Shown in pieces: positions 1 to 8,409 of a stretch of DNA of 64,000 nt (position 1 is the stretch's first letter; each line of letters starts with the position of its first letter). Both the position numbers and the translations under genes were made by a program. Origin of the DNA: CAVSUZ01 sp963795415 (GTDB lineage Bacteria > Pseudomonadota > Alphaproteobacteria > Acetobacterales > Acetobacteraceae); the NCBI GenBank assembly GCA_963795415.1, contig CAWCHQ010000002.1, positions 434,001-498,000 of the forward strand, in the 5' to 3' direction. The notes under the pieces were generated by a model. The model was not told the DNA's origin. It was given only the letters and a program-made list of their open reading frames with translations, and made no database searches.

Positions 1-76
1 ATCCGGCTGCGCCGGCGCCGTAAGCAGGATACCCGCAATACCGGCGCACATCCGTCTTCTCAGGGTCAGCGAGCAT
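1..76 (-). CDS. phage head-tail gene, 5' part only
   Basis: An ATG lies directly after the stop codon of the preceding phage gene, and the frame stays open to the window edge, giving 25 residues. The visible residues include TDVRRYCGYPAYG. I associate this N-terminus with small conserved proteins in Rhodospirillales prophage head modules, but from memory only. The position after the capsid gene fits a head-completion or connector role, which is inference. The gene is truncated by the window, not necessarily in the genome. Confidence 0.5.
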   Translation of the reverse strand, partial: MLADPEKTDVRRYCGYPAYGAGAAG

Positions 77-385
77 TCAAAGATAGGACCCATCGCCACG
101 TGTAAATAATATGATTCCGGTTCCGCTGCTTAAGACAGTCGCCGCAAATTTGATCAGCGGATTGAGCGATAGCAGCACCTTGCTGTTTGGTAGCACCGGC
201 ATGTCCGAGGATGAGGCCGCAACCGTTAAATCCGCACCAAACCTTACAAAGGCGATGCTGCCGCTTGCGTTGGTTACAACCACCGACTCGCCCCCACCGC
301 TGAGGGCGGCAGCAGCGGAGCTTGTGCTCGAGGCTAGGGAAACCGTCGCCGATGGGCGAAACGGTTGAATGGAGCCAGTTGACAT
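77..385 (-). CDS. small phage structural protein, possible decoration protein
   Basis: This 102-residue protein is rich in Ser, Ala, Thr, Val and Gly. It shows alternating beta-strand-like stretches around VVVTNASGSIAFVRFGADLTV and ends in GIILFTRGDGSYL. There is no signal peptide or membrane helix. It lies 22 bases downstream of the major capsid gene on the same strand, and its stop codon touches the start of the next phage gene, so it belongs to the head transcription unit. Small beta-rich proteins right after the capsid gene are often decoration or capsid-stabilising proteins. I recognise no specific family, so that role is inferred from position and composition. Confidence 0.55.
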   Translation of the reverse strand: MSTGSIQPFRPSATVSLASSTSSAAAALSGGGESVVVTNASGSIAFVRFGADLTVAASSSDMPVLPNSKVLLSLNPLIKFAATVLSSGTGIILFTRGDGSYL

Positions 386-407
386 ATGAAGCGGCCTTGT
401 CCTGTCC

Positions 408-1730
408 TCAACCGATGTGTTCGACCATCACGGCGCGCTTGAACGCGGCATTGGTGGCGGTCGGTATCGTGCTTGGATTCGTTGTCGTATCCGAAGGCGC
501 ACAGAAGCCGCCAATCCAATACCACGACTGCGCAATGATCTGCTGCAGGCGGTCGATCGGCTCCCGAGTTACCATCGCGACCCCGTCCACCATATTGACG
601 ATTGAGTCCCGCGGCGCAACGTCCGGATCGGCCATTCCCGCAAAGTCACCCTCGATCAACGCCCCCTGGCCGCAGATGATCGGCCTGCGGATGAGCAGCC
701 CGGCTAGCGTGGGATGGGGCTGTACGAATGCCTCCGTGGTGGGAATAAATCGAAGGCCAAGAAAATCGTTGACCATCCCCTGTCGGAATACCTGATTAGC
801 CGACGTTGCACCCTGGAACAGCTGCTTGAAATCGGGATCAGCGAACAGCTGGCGGGCAGATACCGGGTCCAGGTAGCAATTGTACACCCCATCGATTTCC
901 GGCACTGCGTTCAGCCGCAGCTTGGCCACGGCGTCAAGCAAGCATCCCATGGTCAGCGTGTCGCCCGCCAGGAGTGCCGCGGTATTGCCGCGCTGCATAG
1001 GACGGATAATCACGGAAGCGCTGGAGGCAGTGACCGAATTCCCTGCTGTCCCGTCATTCACGGTGACATTTCCGGAGAACGTCATAACGCCGGAGATGCC
1101 GTTGGGCGCGGTGGACACATTCGTGGCATCAGCTGTCACACCGACCAGCGTGTAAGCGTTGGAGCCGACGGTCAACGTAAGTGGGTTGCTGGCACCGACC
1201 GGTTGCTGAACACCATTGACAAAACTCGTCTGGAAACCCCGGATGTCATCGACCGAAACCGCGGGACCAGCGCTTCCCAGCGTCGTCCGAACGCGCGTGT
1301 TGCCCCCAAAATAGGCATCGAACAGGGCGTTCCGGGCCAGTTCGTCAAGACTCCGCGCCGCCTGCTCACCGTTGACATACGCGTTCTGCAGGAACTGACT
1401 CGCAATTCCCACACGGCTTGTGACGATGTTCAGATCTGTCGTCGCCGCATAGTGATTTATCGTCAGCGTATATTGTTCAACACCCCAGGAAACGGGCGTA
1501 AGGCCATTATCAAGATTCGTGTTCGTGGCCGGCGCAAGCGGCGTAGTGACGCTGGGCTTCAGCCCCGCCCGGGTCTTCGTCAGGGTTTCGCCGATCCCGA
1601 CGGCAATTTCCTCGCGGTCAGCGCAAGCGCGGTATTTCAGGCGCGAGGTCAGGGCCTGCTGAAACTCCCGCTCCAGATATCCCTGCTGAATGATCGGCTG
1701 AAGTGTAACAGGAAAGTTCTGAATACCCAT
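408..1730 (-). CDS. phage major capsid protein (P22 coat-like)
   Basis: The 440-residue protein starts GIQNFPVTLQPIIQQGYLEREF, as is usual for coat proteins of the P22-like HK97-fold group. Residues of about 185-265 form a Thr/Ser/Val-rich beta segment (VGVTADATNVSTAPNGIS and following) that would correspond to the inserted Ig-like I-domain of such coats. The C-terminal part contains conserved blocks such as YNCYLDPVSARQLFADPDF. It is the structural shell of the virion. It lies 35 bases after the scaffold-like gene in a terminase-portal-scaffold-capsid order, which independently supports the call. The reading frame is intact. The exact capsid subfamily is not certain. Confidence 0.8.
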   Translation of the reverse strand: MGIQNFPVTLQPIIQQGYLEREFQQALTSRLKYRACADREEIAVGIGETLTKTRAGLKPSVTTPLAPATNTNLDNGLTPVSWGVEQYTLTINHYAATTDLNIVTSRVGIASQFLQNAYVNGEQAARSLDELARNALFDAYFGGNTRVRTTLGSAGPAVSVDDIRGFQTSFVNGVQQPVGASNPLTLTVGSNAYTLVGVTADATNVSTAPNGISGVMTFSGNVTVNDGTAGNSVTASSASVIIRPMQRGNTAALLAGDTLTMGCLLDAVAKLRLNAVPEIDGVYNCYLDPVSARQLFADPDFKQLFQGATSANQVFRQGMVNDFLGLRFIPTTEAFVQPHPTLAGLLIRRPIICGQGALIEGDFAGMADPDVAPRDSIVNMVDGVAMVTREPIDRLQQIIAQSWYWIGGFCAPSDTTTNPSTIPTATNAAFKRAVMVEHIG

Positions 1731-1765
1731 AGTGTCAGTCCCTCGAAAATCTGTGGTTTACGGGT

Positions 1766-2182
1766 CTAACTGCGCCGCTTGAGCAAGGCTGCCCGAGCTG
1801 CCCGATACTCCTCCTCGCTCATCTCCAATGCCATCTTCGCCCGGGGCGGCTGGGCGTTAGGCACCCCTGCGACACTGGAAGATGAGCCGCCGCCAAACAG
1901 CCAGGGCTTCCGGCGCCGAAGATCGGCGATCAGCTCGGTGGTTCCCGGGATCTCACCATTGCGATCGACTTTGAGATCGGAGATGTCCACCAGCCGCAGA
2001 CCGTCCAGATCCACAATGCCGGCTCGGATCGCTTCGGTTTTCAGCTCCGACATGATCAGCCGGGTTTCGGTCTGGCGTTGCAGCTCTGTCAGCTGCTGCT
2101 CCAGCCCTTCTGCTCTGGATCGGAGTTCAGTCAGTTCCGCTTCAGTAACCGGCGGCGGAGAAGCCCCGTTGTGATCGGTCAT
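1766..2182 (-). CDS. phage scaffolding-like protein
   Basis: The protein has 138 residues. Positions of about 12-45 form a coiled coil (ELTELRSRAEGLEQQLTELQ). Then comes a segment with AGIVDLDGLRLVDIS and a terminal block with LIADLRRRKPWLFG, a pattern typical of small phage scaffold proteins in which a charged C-terminus binds the coat. It lies between portal and major capsid genes with no gap to the portal stop codon, the standard place for a scaffold. It would act transiently during procapsid assembly. No protease gene is visible in the window. Confidence 0.6.
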   Translation of the reverse strand: MTDHNGASPPPVTEAELTELRSRAEGLEQQLTELQRQTETRLIMSELKTEAIRAGIVDLDGLRLVDISDLKVDRNGEIPGTTELIADLRRRKPWLFGGGSSSSVAGVPNAQPPRAKMALEMSEEEYRAARAALLKRRS

Positions 2183-3607
2183 CTATAACCCTTGTTTGTC
2201 CTGATTTGCGTCAATTGCGATGCGGGAAAGCTCCGCCTTGATGTTCTCCACGTCGTAAGTATCCGCCAGTGACTTCACGGCCGTGTCGCGGCTAATGAGC
2301 TTCGCGCCGACGAGAAGCGACATTGTTTGAGCGTCCTTCTGCCGATCGTCGGCTGTGGGTGGCACCCAACGGGGCCACTTGAGAGCCAGTCGTGCCATAG
2401 GTTCCAGATTGGGTATCTCGCGCCCCATGACGCAAAGCCGGTAGCGTTGGGCGGCAGCCAAAATCATATGGGCCAGGCCGAGTAGAGCGCCTTCCCCGTA
2501 GCTAATCCGTAGATTGTCAGCCAGCCAGATCAGGCCCTGATTCATGAGGTCCAGGGCGCGGCCTGATTGTGCCGCGGTCAGTCGGTCGGCACTCGCGCGG
2601 TTGCCATGGATACTCTCAAGAGCAAGCTCCCGAAGCATTCGCACATAGTCCAGGACGGCGGATGCAGCTGTTCCCCCTATCTCCAGCAGCTTGGCGTCAC
2701 CTTTTTCGCTGACCACAAGGGCGTTGCTAGCGCTCTTTACGAACGCCGAGTCGGCCATGGTCGGCTCTTTGATGAGCAAGGTTGGATCGCTGCTGTATTT
2801 GAGACCCCGGCCAGCCTGGCTGAGCTGATAGTCAATCTCGATCTGTGTCTCTACCGCAGGCCGGAACGTGCAGGCTCCGTCACATCGGTCGCCGGTTGCC
2901 GAGGGGCCCGACAGGTTGCGGACCCATACGATCGGCACGAACCCAAGCCCGTGTGCTACCGTCCGCGAATCGTCAAGGATCGGCTCCCAGTCGGAACCAT
3001 CGGCTTTCTGGGGTAAAAACCAAGATTCGAATTCTGTATCCCAACTCCGCGCGAACCAGTAAACAGCGTTCGGATCATCGATATCGTAACCGGAACTCAC
3101 AAGTTCCGAGCCACGAACCTTATATCGCTCAGCCACTCTCGCCAGCGTATCGGGCGCTTGCGAATCCCAGATCGGGGTCAAATACTTCGTATCCAGGACA
3201 TCGAAGAACAAACGGCCCCGCAATACCCTAAGAAGAATGGCCGCCGAACCGACTGAGCCGCGGATCGCCGCCTCTGTCATAACCTCATTGAGCCGGCTCT
3301 CTTTTATAATATCAGCGAGCGCGGTACGGATATGCGCATCGTCGCAATCTATCGTGGGAAAGTGCCCTTCGCTGAACAGAAGCGATACGCTGTCCTCTAC
3401 AACGATCCTCGACAGGCCATAGCGCACGCTTGGGCGCCGGCTCCTCAGTGGGATGTACTCTCCGGTCTCGTTCCGCTCCACGTGGAACTCATACGGCAGC
3501 ACATCATACAAACTCCCGTCGAGGACACGACCCAGCGCGTTCAGAATACGTGCGCGCTCGGGCAAGTCCGGATCCCGAGGGATCAGGTTCAGGATGGTCT
3601 CGAACAT
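2183..3607 (-). CDS. phage portal protein (SPP1 gp6-like)
   Basis: This 474-residue protein resembles the SPP1 gp6/DUF4055-type portal family: an alpha/beta N-terminal wing (VRYGLSRIVVEDSVSLLFSE, repeated short beta strands to about residue 240), then a helical stem region (SASADRL-type, LDLMNQGLIWLADNLRISYGEGALL) and an acidic helical C-terminus. Portals form the dodecameric vertex through which terminase packages DNA. It starts 25 bases after the terminase stop codon and is followed directly by the scaffold-like gene. The frame is complete. The portal assignment rests on both family features and gene order. Confidence 0.75.
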   Translation of the reverse strand: MFETILNLIPRDPDLPERARILNALGRVLDGSLYDVLPYEFHVERNETGEYIPLRSRRPSVRYGLSRIVVEDSVSLLFSEGHFPTIDCDDAHIRTALADIIKESRLNEVMTEAAIRGSVGSAAILLRVLRGRLFFDVLDTKYLTPIWDSQAPDTLARVAERYKVRGSELVSSGYDIDDPNAVYWFARSWDTEFESWFLPQKADGSDWEPILDDSRTVAHGLGFVPIVWVRNLSGPSATGDRCDGACTFRPAVETQIEIDYQLSQAGRGLKYSSDPTLLIKEPTMADSAFVKSASNALVVSEKGDAKLLEIGGTAASAVLDYVRMLRELALESIHGNRASADRLTAAQSGRALDLMNQGLIWLADNLRISYGEGALLGLAHMILAAAQRYRLCVMGREIPNLEPMARLALKWPRWVPPTADDRQKDAQTMSLLVGAKLISRDTAVKSLADTYDVENIKAELSRIAIDANQDKQGL

Positions 3608-3632
3608 GCAATTCCGGATTGTGGTAAGATTT

Positions 3633-5171
3633 CTACCTGTCGAGCAGAGGGACTCTCGCGAGCCGCAGGCCTGGCGTTCCGTCGTTCAATATCCCGAAGG
3701 CACGGCAAAGTGCGTCGATCTGATCATCCTTATCGCCGTTCGGAAACGCTGCGAGCTCCTCGACGAATGCGGCGTTCCATGCAGCCCGCAAAATCAGAAC
3801 ATTTCCGGCCTCGACCTGAGAAGATACCGGTGCCGCGCGTGTCACCTTGGATCCCGTTTCGCGTGAGGAAGTCACGACGTAGCCGGCCAGCAGTCGCGTA
3901 AGATGTCCTACCTGCGACTTACCCGCCTGTCCTGGATCTTCGGGTATCGCAATACGTATTGAAACGCCGTCACTCCTGGCGGCCGACACGATCGCTTCTT
4001 CAACCATCCGCGGTGTCCCTCGCAGGCGCACGACATCGGCTACCACCCAGCGTCCATCCGCTCCTGCCAGCAGCTTTAGACCGACGGTCCAGTCAGGATT
4101 GTTCCGGCCATCCGCGGCCGTCGCCGCAAGGTCCCAGGCGCGAACTCCTCTCCCTGTCAGCGCCATCGAGCCAGGGTCCGCCACGGCAATCCCGGATACC
4201 TTGAAAAGACCGCCTCCAGGCGGATGTGGCCGCTGCTGAAACAAAGCTGACCAGGCACGCTCGCCCACGACGGTGCGCTTTCGAAGCAGTGCTGCCCCAT
4301 CTTCCCACTTTGGCCAAAGCGGTTCCCCCACCGCCCTCCCAAGCCGGTCTGCTTCTTCAGCGAGTGCGGGAAGCCGAAGCAGTCGCCACTCTTTGGATGA
4401 GCCCGAGAGTAACCTTCCCGCCAGATCGTCTTCGTGCCAACGCGTCATGATCAAAGCCAGGCGAGCCCTCGGCTTCAGCCGAGTGATCAGGTCGGTGCGA
4501 TACCAATCCCACAAACGGTCGCGGTGCCACTTACTGTCCGCTTCCGAATGGGACTTGATCGGATCATCAACAATCACTAAGTCGGCGCGTCGCCCGGCCA
4601 GCGGGCCGCGAACCCCGGTTGCGAAATATTCGCCACCCCGGTTCGTCCGCCACCGTCCGGCCGAGCGGCTATCTGAAGCGAGTTGGTAACCCAGTACTGC
4701 CTGCTGCTCCGCAATCAGTCCTCTTATCTGCCGGCCGAAATGCAAGGCCAGATCCGCGGTATGGGAAGCCGCAATGACAGAGCTCCGCGGATACACCACG
4801 AACCACCAGGCCGGAAACAGAACCGAGGCATACGTCGACTTGCCGGAGCCGGGCGGCAGCAAGATCATTAGTCGATCCGTATCGCCTCGGGTCAGCGCCT
4901 CCAGCTCCGACAGAAGCAATCGCTGATGCCGCGCCGGTTTCAGACCGGTCGGGGCAAGCACCGTTACCGCCCAGTCTAGCAGCCCTATCCGGGTGCACAC
5001 CGCCAAGCAGCTCTCGCGATCCCTTCGGAGAGCCTGCCATAATTTGTCTTTGCTAAATCGATGAGATCGAAGGTAAAAAGGCCTGTCGATCTGAATTCGC
5101 CGCGTCGTCCCAATCGCGGGCGCCGCGTCATCATAGCCAAATAGATAGCCTGAAACGGGGCACCTGGGCAA
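3633..5171 (-). CDS. terL: phage terminase large subunit
   Basis: This is the packaging ATPase and nuclease. The N-terminal ATPase shows a Walker A-type loop LLPPGSGKST at about residues 104-113 and a Walker B ADLVIVDDP, followed by the coupling motif region IMTRWHEDDLAGRLL. The C-terminal half begins with the nuclease-like block RAWDLAATAADGRNNPDWTVG and contains the further Asp-rich motif GDKDDQIDALCRAF near the end, as in RNase H-fold terminases. The first in-frame start is TTG; the first about 45 residues look unlike the family, so the true start may be internal. No small terminase gene is found beside it: the next gene is flagellar and on the opposite strand. Confidence 0.85.
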   Translation of the reverse strand: MPRCPVSGYLFGYDDAAPAIGTTRRIQIDRPFYLRSHRFSKDKLWQALRRDRESCLAVCTRIGLLDWAVTVLAPTGLKPARHQRLLLSELEALTRGDTDRLMILLPPGSGKSTYASVLFPAWWFVVYPRSSVIAASHTADLALHFGRQIRGLIAEQQAVLGYQLASDSRSAGRWRTNRGGEYFATGVRGPLAGRRADLVIVDDPIKSHSEADSKWHRDRLWDWYRTDLITRLKPRARLALIMTRWHEDDLAGRLLSGSSKEWRLLRLPALAEEADRLGRAVGEPLWPKWEDGAALLRKRTVVGERAWSALFQQRPHPPGGGLFKVSGIAVADPGSMALTGRGVRAWDLAATAADGRNNPDWTVGLKLLAGADGRWVVADVVRLRGTPRMVEEAIVSAARSDGVSIRIAIPEDPGQAGKSQVGHLTRLLAGYVVTSSRETGSKVTRAAPVSSQVEAGNVLILRAAWNAAFVEELAAFPNGDKDDQIDALCRAFGILNDGTPGLRLARVPLLDR

Positions 5172-5354
5172 GGATAATTTTCCTTCTCCTCGTCCCGGTA
5201 TGCACTGCAGCTTACGAAGCCGGCCGATTTGACAGCTCCTGACGCAAAATTAGCGATCTTTGACGGTGTACTGACGGTTGGGGAGCTTTCTTCCAACTCG
5301 GTCTCTCCGCCATCCTTTCCCGGCTGTGACAAATCTCGGGTGACGGAGCGAAAT
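5172..5354 (+). promoter_or_regulatory. divergent intergenic region with possible sigma-70-type promoter
   Basis: This 183-base gap separates the minus-strand phage module from the plus-strand flagellar genes. TTGACA at 5229-5234 is followed 16 bases later by the weak -10 candidate TAGCGA at 5251-5256, about 100 bases before the ATG at 5355. GGAG at 5345-5348 gives a good ribosome binding site. I see no convincing sigma-54 or flagellar sigma-28 promoter, integrase site or direct repeat that would mark a prophage end. The promoter is a motif guess. Confidence 0.25.
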
Positions 5355-5831
5355 ATGAATCAGATCACTCCCCTGTTCCACAGAGCGCCGAGCTTAGCCT
5401 CGTTTGCGCCGGGCATTCCAAGCCAGCGGGCCCCGGTCCTTCTGGTCGTCGGACATGGTCCGCTTCTTGCTGGCGAACTGGACCGTATCTGTCGCTTCCT
5501 GGAGATAGATGTGGAACATCTTATGCCTGGCACGGATTTGGCCGGAGAACTCCGCACTCTAAACCCGATGGGTGTAATCGCGGATCTTCAAGGGACCGAA
5601 CTCGACGGCTTTCATGTCATGAAAGTGGTGGCTTCCTTCGATGCCTCGTTGCCAATGCTGGTGTTGACCGCCGGCGACAGCAAGCTGCTCGGAGCAGCCG
5701 AAGCCGTCGAGCAGGTGTGGGGTCTCACTTCGGTTCAAAAGAGCCCGTTTCTTCCCCCGGTCGGCCGCGTAATAGAATTTCTTTGCCATGCCGGGCGTGC
5801 AGGCAACTGCCTCAACCTTATGCCGGTATGA
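5355..5831 (+). CDS. receiver-like (CheY-fold) protein upstream of fliL
   Basis: The protein has 158 residues. Positions 29-150 follow the beta-alpha pattern of a response-regulator receiver: VLLVVGHGPLL, then GVIADLQGTELDGFHVM with the likely phospho-acceptor Asp, then LPMLVLTAGD, then SVQKSPFLPPVGRVIEFL with a Lys followed by Ser instead of Pro. The acidic pair normally ending strand 1 is missing (VGHG replaces it), so Mg-dependent phosphorylation may be lost. Start ATG 5355 is chosen for its GGAG site; a longer open frame upstream looks non-coding. It overlaps fliL by ATGA, so both are probably translated together. A role in flagellar or motility control is inferred from that. Confidence 0.6.
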   Translation: MNQITPLFHRAPSLASFAPGIPSQRAPVLLVVGHGPLLAGELDRICRFLEIDVEHLMPGTDLAGELRTLNPMGVIADLQGTELDGFHVMKVVASFDASLPMLVLTAGDSKLLGAAEAVEQVWGLTSVQKSPFLPPVGRVIEFLCHAGRAGNCLNLMPV

Positions 5832-6316
5832 GAGAGACCGACGCTCTATCAGCTGACATCCCATCCTCCCCTACTAAATCCGGGGGGCCGCGGCGCCTGA
5901 TGCTGTTCGTGGGCGGCCCTCTGCTCCTGGCCGGCCTCGGCGCCGGCCTATGGTTTCAGGGCTCGGCGTCCCAACTGCTCGGGCTGACCAGCCGGTCTGG
6001 CATCCGGTCACAAGCCCCCATCCTGATCGAACTGCCGGAAATGGTCGCCAACCTCAACAGCGATCCGCGACACTCCAGATATGTCAAGCTTAGGGTCCGT
6101 CTCGAAACCCCCCAAGCAAATTCAGCCACTGTTAACGCGGCACTCCCTAAATTGATCGATGTCTTTCAGACCTACTTGCGGGAGGTCCGTCCTGACGAAC
6201 TACAAGGAGCGCTCGGCACCTATCGCCTTCGCCAGGAACTGGCGGCGCGCGCCACAATCGCCGTGTCTCCCGCAAAGGTCACCGACGTCCTTTTTGAAGA
6301 GATACTCGTTCAATGA
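5828..6316 (+). CDS. fliL: flagellar basal body-associated protein FliL
   Basis: The protein has 162 residues. It has a short cytoplasmic N-terminus, one transmembrane helix (LMLFVGGPLLLAGLGAGLWF) and a periplasmic domain with the FliL hallmarks LIELPEMVANLNSDPRHSRYVKL and the C-terminal VTDVLFEEILVQ. FliL associates with the stator at the basal body and supports torque. The start at 5828 overlaps the preceding stop as ATGA, and the fliL stop overlaps the fliM start in the same way, indicating translational coupling. A longer upstream frame from 5717 is rejected because it reads through the previous gene. Confidence 0.88.
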   Translation: MRETDALSADIPSSPTKSGGPRRLMLFVGGPLLLAGLGAGLWFQGSASQLLGLTSRSGIRSQAPILIELPEMVANLNSDPRHSRYVKLRVRLETPQANSATVNAALPKLIDVFQTYLREVRPDELQGALGTYRLRQELAARATIAVSPAKVTDVLFEEILVQ

Positions 6317-7356
6317 TCGCTGACGAGCAGCCAGATCAGGACGATTTGGCCGCCTCCTGGAACACGGACCAGGAGGCCACGCCCTCTGGCCGCATCCTCG
6401 ATCAGGCCGAAATCGATAGCCTCCTTGGCTTCGATGAAGCCGCGGCCAACGGTGAAGCCAGCAGCGGAATACAAAAGATCATCAGATCGGGCCTCGTCTC
6501 CTACGAGCGCTTGCCGATGCTCGAAATAGCCTTCGACCGCCTGGTCCGGATCATGTCTACCTCGCTCCGGAACTTCACAAGCCACAACGTAGAGGTCGGG
6601 ATCGACAATATTCTCTCGCTCCGTTTCGGGGACTACCTCAACTCGATACCCCTCCCGGCTATGCTTGCGGTCTTCAAAGCCGAGGAGTGGGACAATTATG
6701 GCCTGATGGTCGTTGACAGCGCGATGATCTACTCAATCGTGGACGTTCTGCTCGGCGGCCGCCGGGGAACCGCCGTGACGCGCATAGAAGATCGCCCCTA
6801 CACCACAATCGAGCGCGCCTTGGTAGAGCGTCTCATCCACGTTGTATTCGCCGATTTCGCTGCGAGCTTCGATCCCCTCTGCCCTGTGACATTCCATTAC
6901 GAGCGGCTCGAGGTGAACCCTAGGTTCGCGACCATCAGCCGCCTGTCCAACGCCGCGGTGCTCGCACGTCTTCGCATTGATATGGAGGATCGCGGAGGCC
7001 GCATCGAACTGCTCCTGCCATACGCCACGCTTGAACCTGTCCGCGAGCTCCTGTTGCAGCAGTTTATGGGTGAGAAGTTCGGCCGCGACTCAATCTGGGA
7101 AACCCACCTCGCCGAAGAACTCTGGAACACCGATATCGAGCTGGATGTCGTGCTCGATGAGCAGATCATGCGACTGTCGGATGTGGTGGCGCTGGCACCC
7201 GGCAGTCAGATTGCTCTCAATGCTGCCCCCGGCACTTTGGTCCAGCTTCGCTGCGGGTGCATTCCGTTGTTCGAGGCCCGAGCCGGTCGTCGCAAGAACC
7301 GTATTGCCGTCCGGATCGAGCGGCATCTGAACCGGCCCCAGCCGGTCGCCCAGTAA
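6313..7356 (+). CDS. fliM: flagellar motor switch protein FliM
   Basis: At 347 residues it has the usual FliM length. The N-terminus carries the short LDQAEIDSLLGF segment equivalent to the CheY-binding peptide. The middle CheC-like domain contains YERLPMLEIAFDRLVRIMSTSLRNFTS and the conserved SLRFGDYLNSIPLPAMLAVFKAEEW. The C-terminal SpoA/FliN-like domain ends with FEARAGRRKNRIAVRIER. FliM is the C-ring protein that receives phospho-CheY and switches rotation. The frame is intact. The matching small cheY gene three genes downstream is truncated, which leaves its regulatory partner open. Confidence 0.93.
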   Translation: MIADEQPDQDDLAASWNTDQEATPSGRILDQAEIDSLLGFDEAAANGEASSGIQKIIRSGLVSYERLPMLEIAFDRLVRIMSTSLRNFTSHNVEVGIDNILSLRFGDYLNSIPLPAMLAVFKAEEWDNYGLMVVDSAMIYSIVDVLLGGRRGTAVTRIEDRPYTTIERALVERLIHVVFADFAASFDPLCPVTFHYERLEVNPRFATISRLSNAAVLARLRIDMEDRGGRIELLLPYATLEPVRELLLQQFMGEKFGRDSIWETHLAEELWNTDIELDVVLDEQIMRLSDVVALAPGSQIALNAAPGTLVQLRCGCIPLFEARAGRRKNRIAVRIERHLNRPQPVAQ

Positions 7357-7366
7357 GGCATCCGGC

Positions 7367-7795
7367 ATGGCTATGGGAAACGCTGATTGGCTCCTGGAGC
7401 TGGCTCTTATACTGCTGCTCGCGGCAACACTTTTTCATGCGATCAGGCTGGAACGTGCCCTTGGTGTTCTCAAGCGCGACAGAACAGAACTCGAAAAACT
7501 CGTGGTGGGCTTCAACGCAAGCACCCAGCAGGCTGAGGCTGGAATCACCAGGCTTCGGGCGGCCGCCGATAGCGCCGGCAAGCATATAGCCGTGCAAATC
7601 GATGCCGCTCGTTCGGCCCAGAGCGATCTGGAGTTCATGATTGGCCGCGGGGAGCGGCTGGCCGACCGCATCGACAACCTCGTTCGCAGTGGCCGTGATC
7701 TGGCGGATGCGTCCCGCGGAGCCGAGCCACCCCTGTCGCGCTTGCGCAGTCAGGCTGAACGGGACCTCCTGAAGGCACTGAAGCTTACCTCATGA
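7367..7795 (+). CDS. DUF6468 flagellar-cluster protein
   Basis: The protein has 142 residues. A single N-terminal membrane helix (WLLELALILLLAATLFHAIRL) is followed by a long coiled-coil segment with DRTELEKLVVGFNASTQQAEAGI and SAQSDLEFMIGRGERLADRID. This fits the DUF6468 family found after fliM in alphaproteobacterial flagellar operons. Its function is not established. The architecture suggests a membrane-anchored rod near the basal body, which is inference. It starts 10 bases after fliM and overlaps the next gene by 4 bases. Confidence 0.75.
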   Translation: MAMGNADWLLELALILLLAATLFHAIRLERALGVLKRDRTELEKLVVGFNASTQQAEAGITRLRAAADSAGKHIAVQIDAARSAQSDLEFMIGRGERLADRIDNLVRSGRDLADASRGAEPPLSRLRSQAERDLLKALKLTS

Positions 7796-8382
7796 ACGCA
7801 CCAGTAGTTCGCCTGCTCCCCACGACGATCGTCGTTATCGCTGCGTTGCTTGGCCTTAAGTCTCTCGAACTCGTCCGTGCCGCCACGCCTCCGAATGCAG
7901 GGTTGCAAGCCAAGCCAGCCACCGTGACGCCGTCCCAATCTCCGCCCGAAAACCAGTCGCCGCCCATCAGCGATGCGGAACGTCATCTCCTGCTCGATCT
8001 TCGCCAGCGGCGCGATCAGTTGGACGAACGCGAACGAGCCCTGAGCCAGCGCGAAATCATGATGACGGCTGCCGAACAAAAGCTTGATCAGCGCATCACC
8101 GAGCTTCAGGCACTGCAAAAACGCCTCGACGCCCTCTCCTCCGAACGCCAGCAGAACGAAGACGCCGCCTGGGCAAGCTTAGTGAGGCTCTATGAGGCAA
8201 TGAAGCCTCGCGATGCTGCAGCCATATTCGACGACCTCGATATGCCGGTGCTCATCCAGCTTACAGACCGGATGAACGAACGTAAAGCAGCCGCCATCCT
8301 GGCGGCAATGCAACCCGATCGCGCCAGGGATCTCACTGCGCGCCTCGCCAAATCGCGCGTGAAGAGGGAAGGGGGCACGTAA
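7792..8382 (+). CDS. motE: MotE-like flagellar periplasmic chaperone
   Basis: The protein has 196 residues. It has an N-terminal membrane or signal helix (LLPTTIVVIAALLGLKSLELV), a Pro-rich linker, a coiled coil at about 60-125 (LLLDLRQRRDQLDERERALSQRE), and a C-terminal MgtE-N-like helical domain with LVRLYEAMKPRDAAAIFDDLDMPVLIQL. This is the MotE layout, a factor that in rhizobia helps fold or stabilise the MotC stator component. It is translationally coupled to the DUF6468 gene by an ATGA overlap. The frame is complete; this is the last intact gene of the fliL operon before the broken cheY. Confidence 0.78.
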   Translation: MNAPVVRLLPTTIVVIAALLGLKSLELVRAATPPNAGLQAKPATVTPSQSPPENQSPPISDAERHLLLDLRQRRDQLDERERALSQREIMMTAAEQKLDQRITELQALQKRLDALSSERQQNEDAAWASLVRLYEAMKPRDAAAIFDDLDMPVLIQLTDRMNERKAAAILAAMQPDRARDLTARLAKSRVKREGGT

Positions 8383-8409
8383 ACTCCCCCGAATTCCGGA
8401 GAAAATTCA

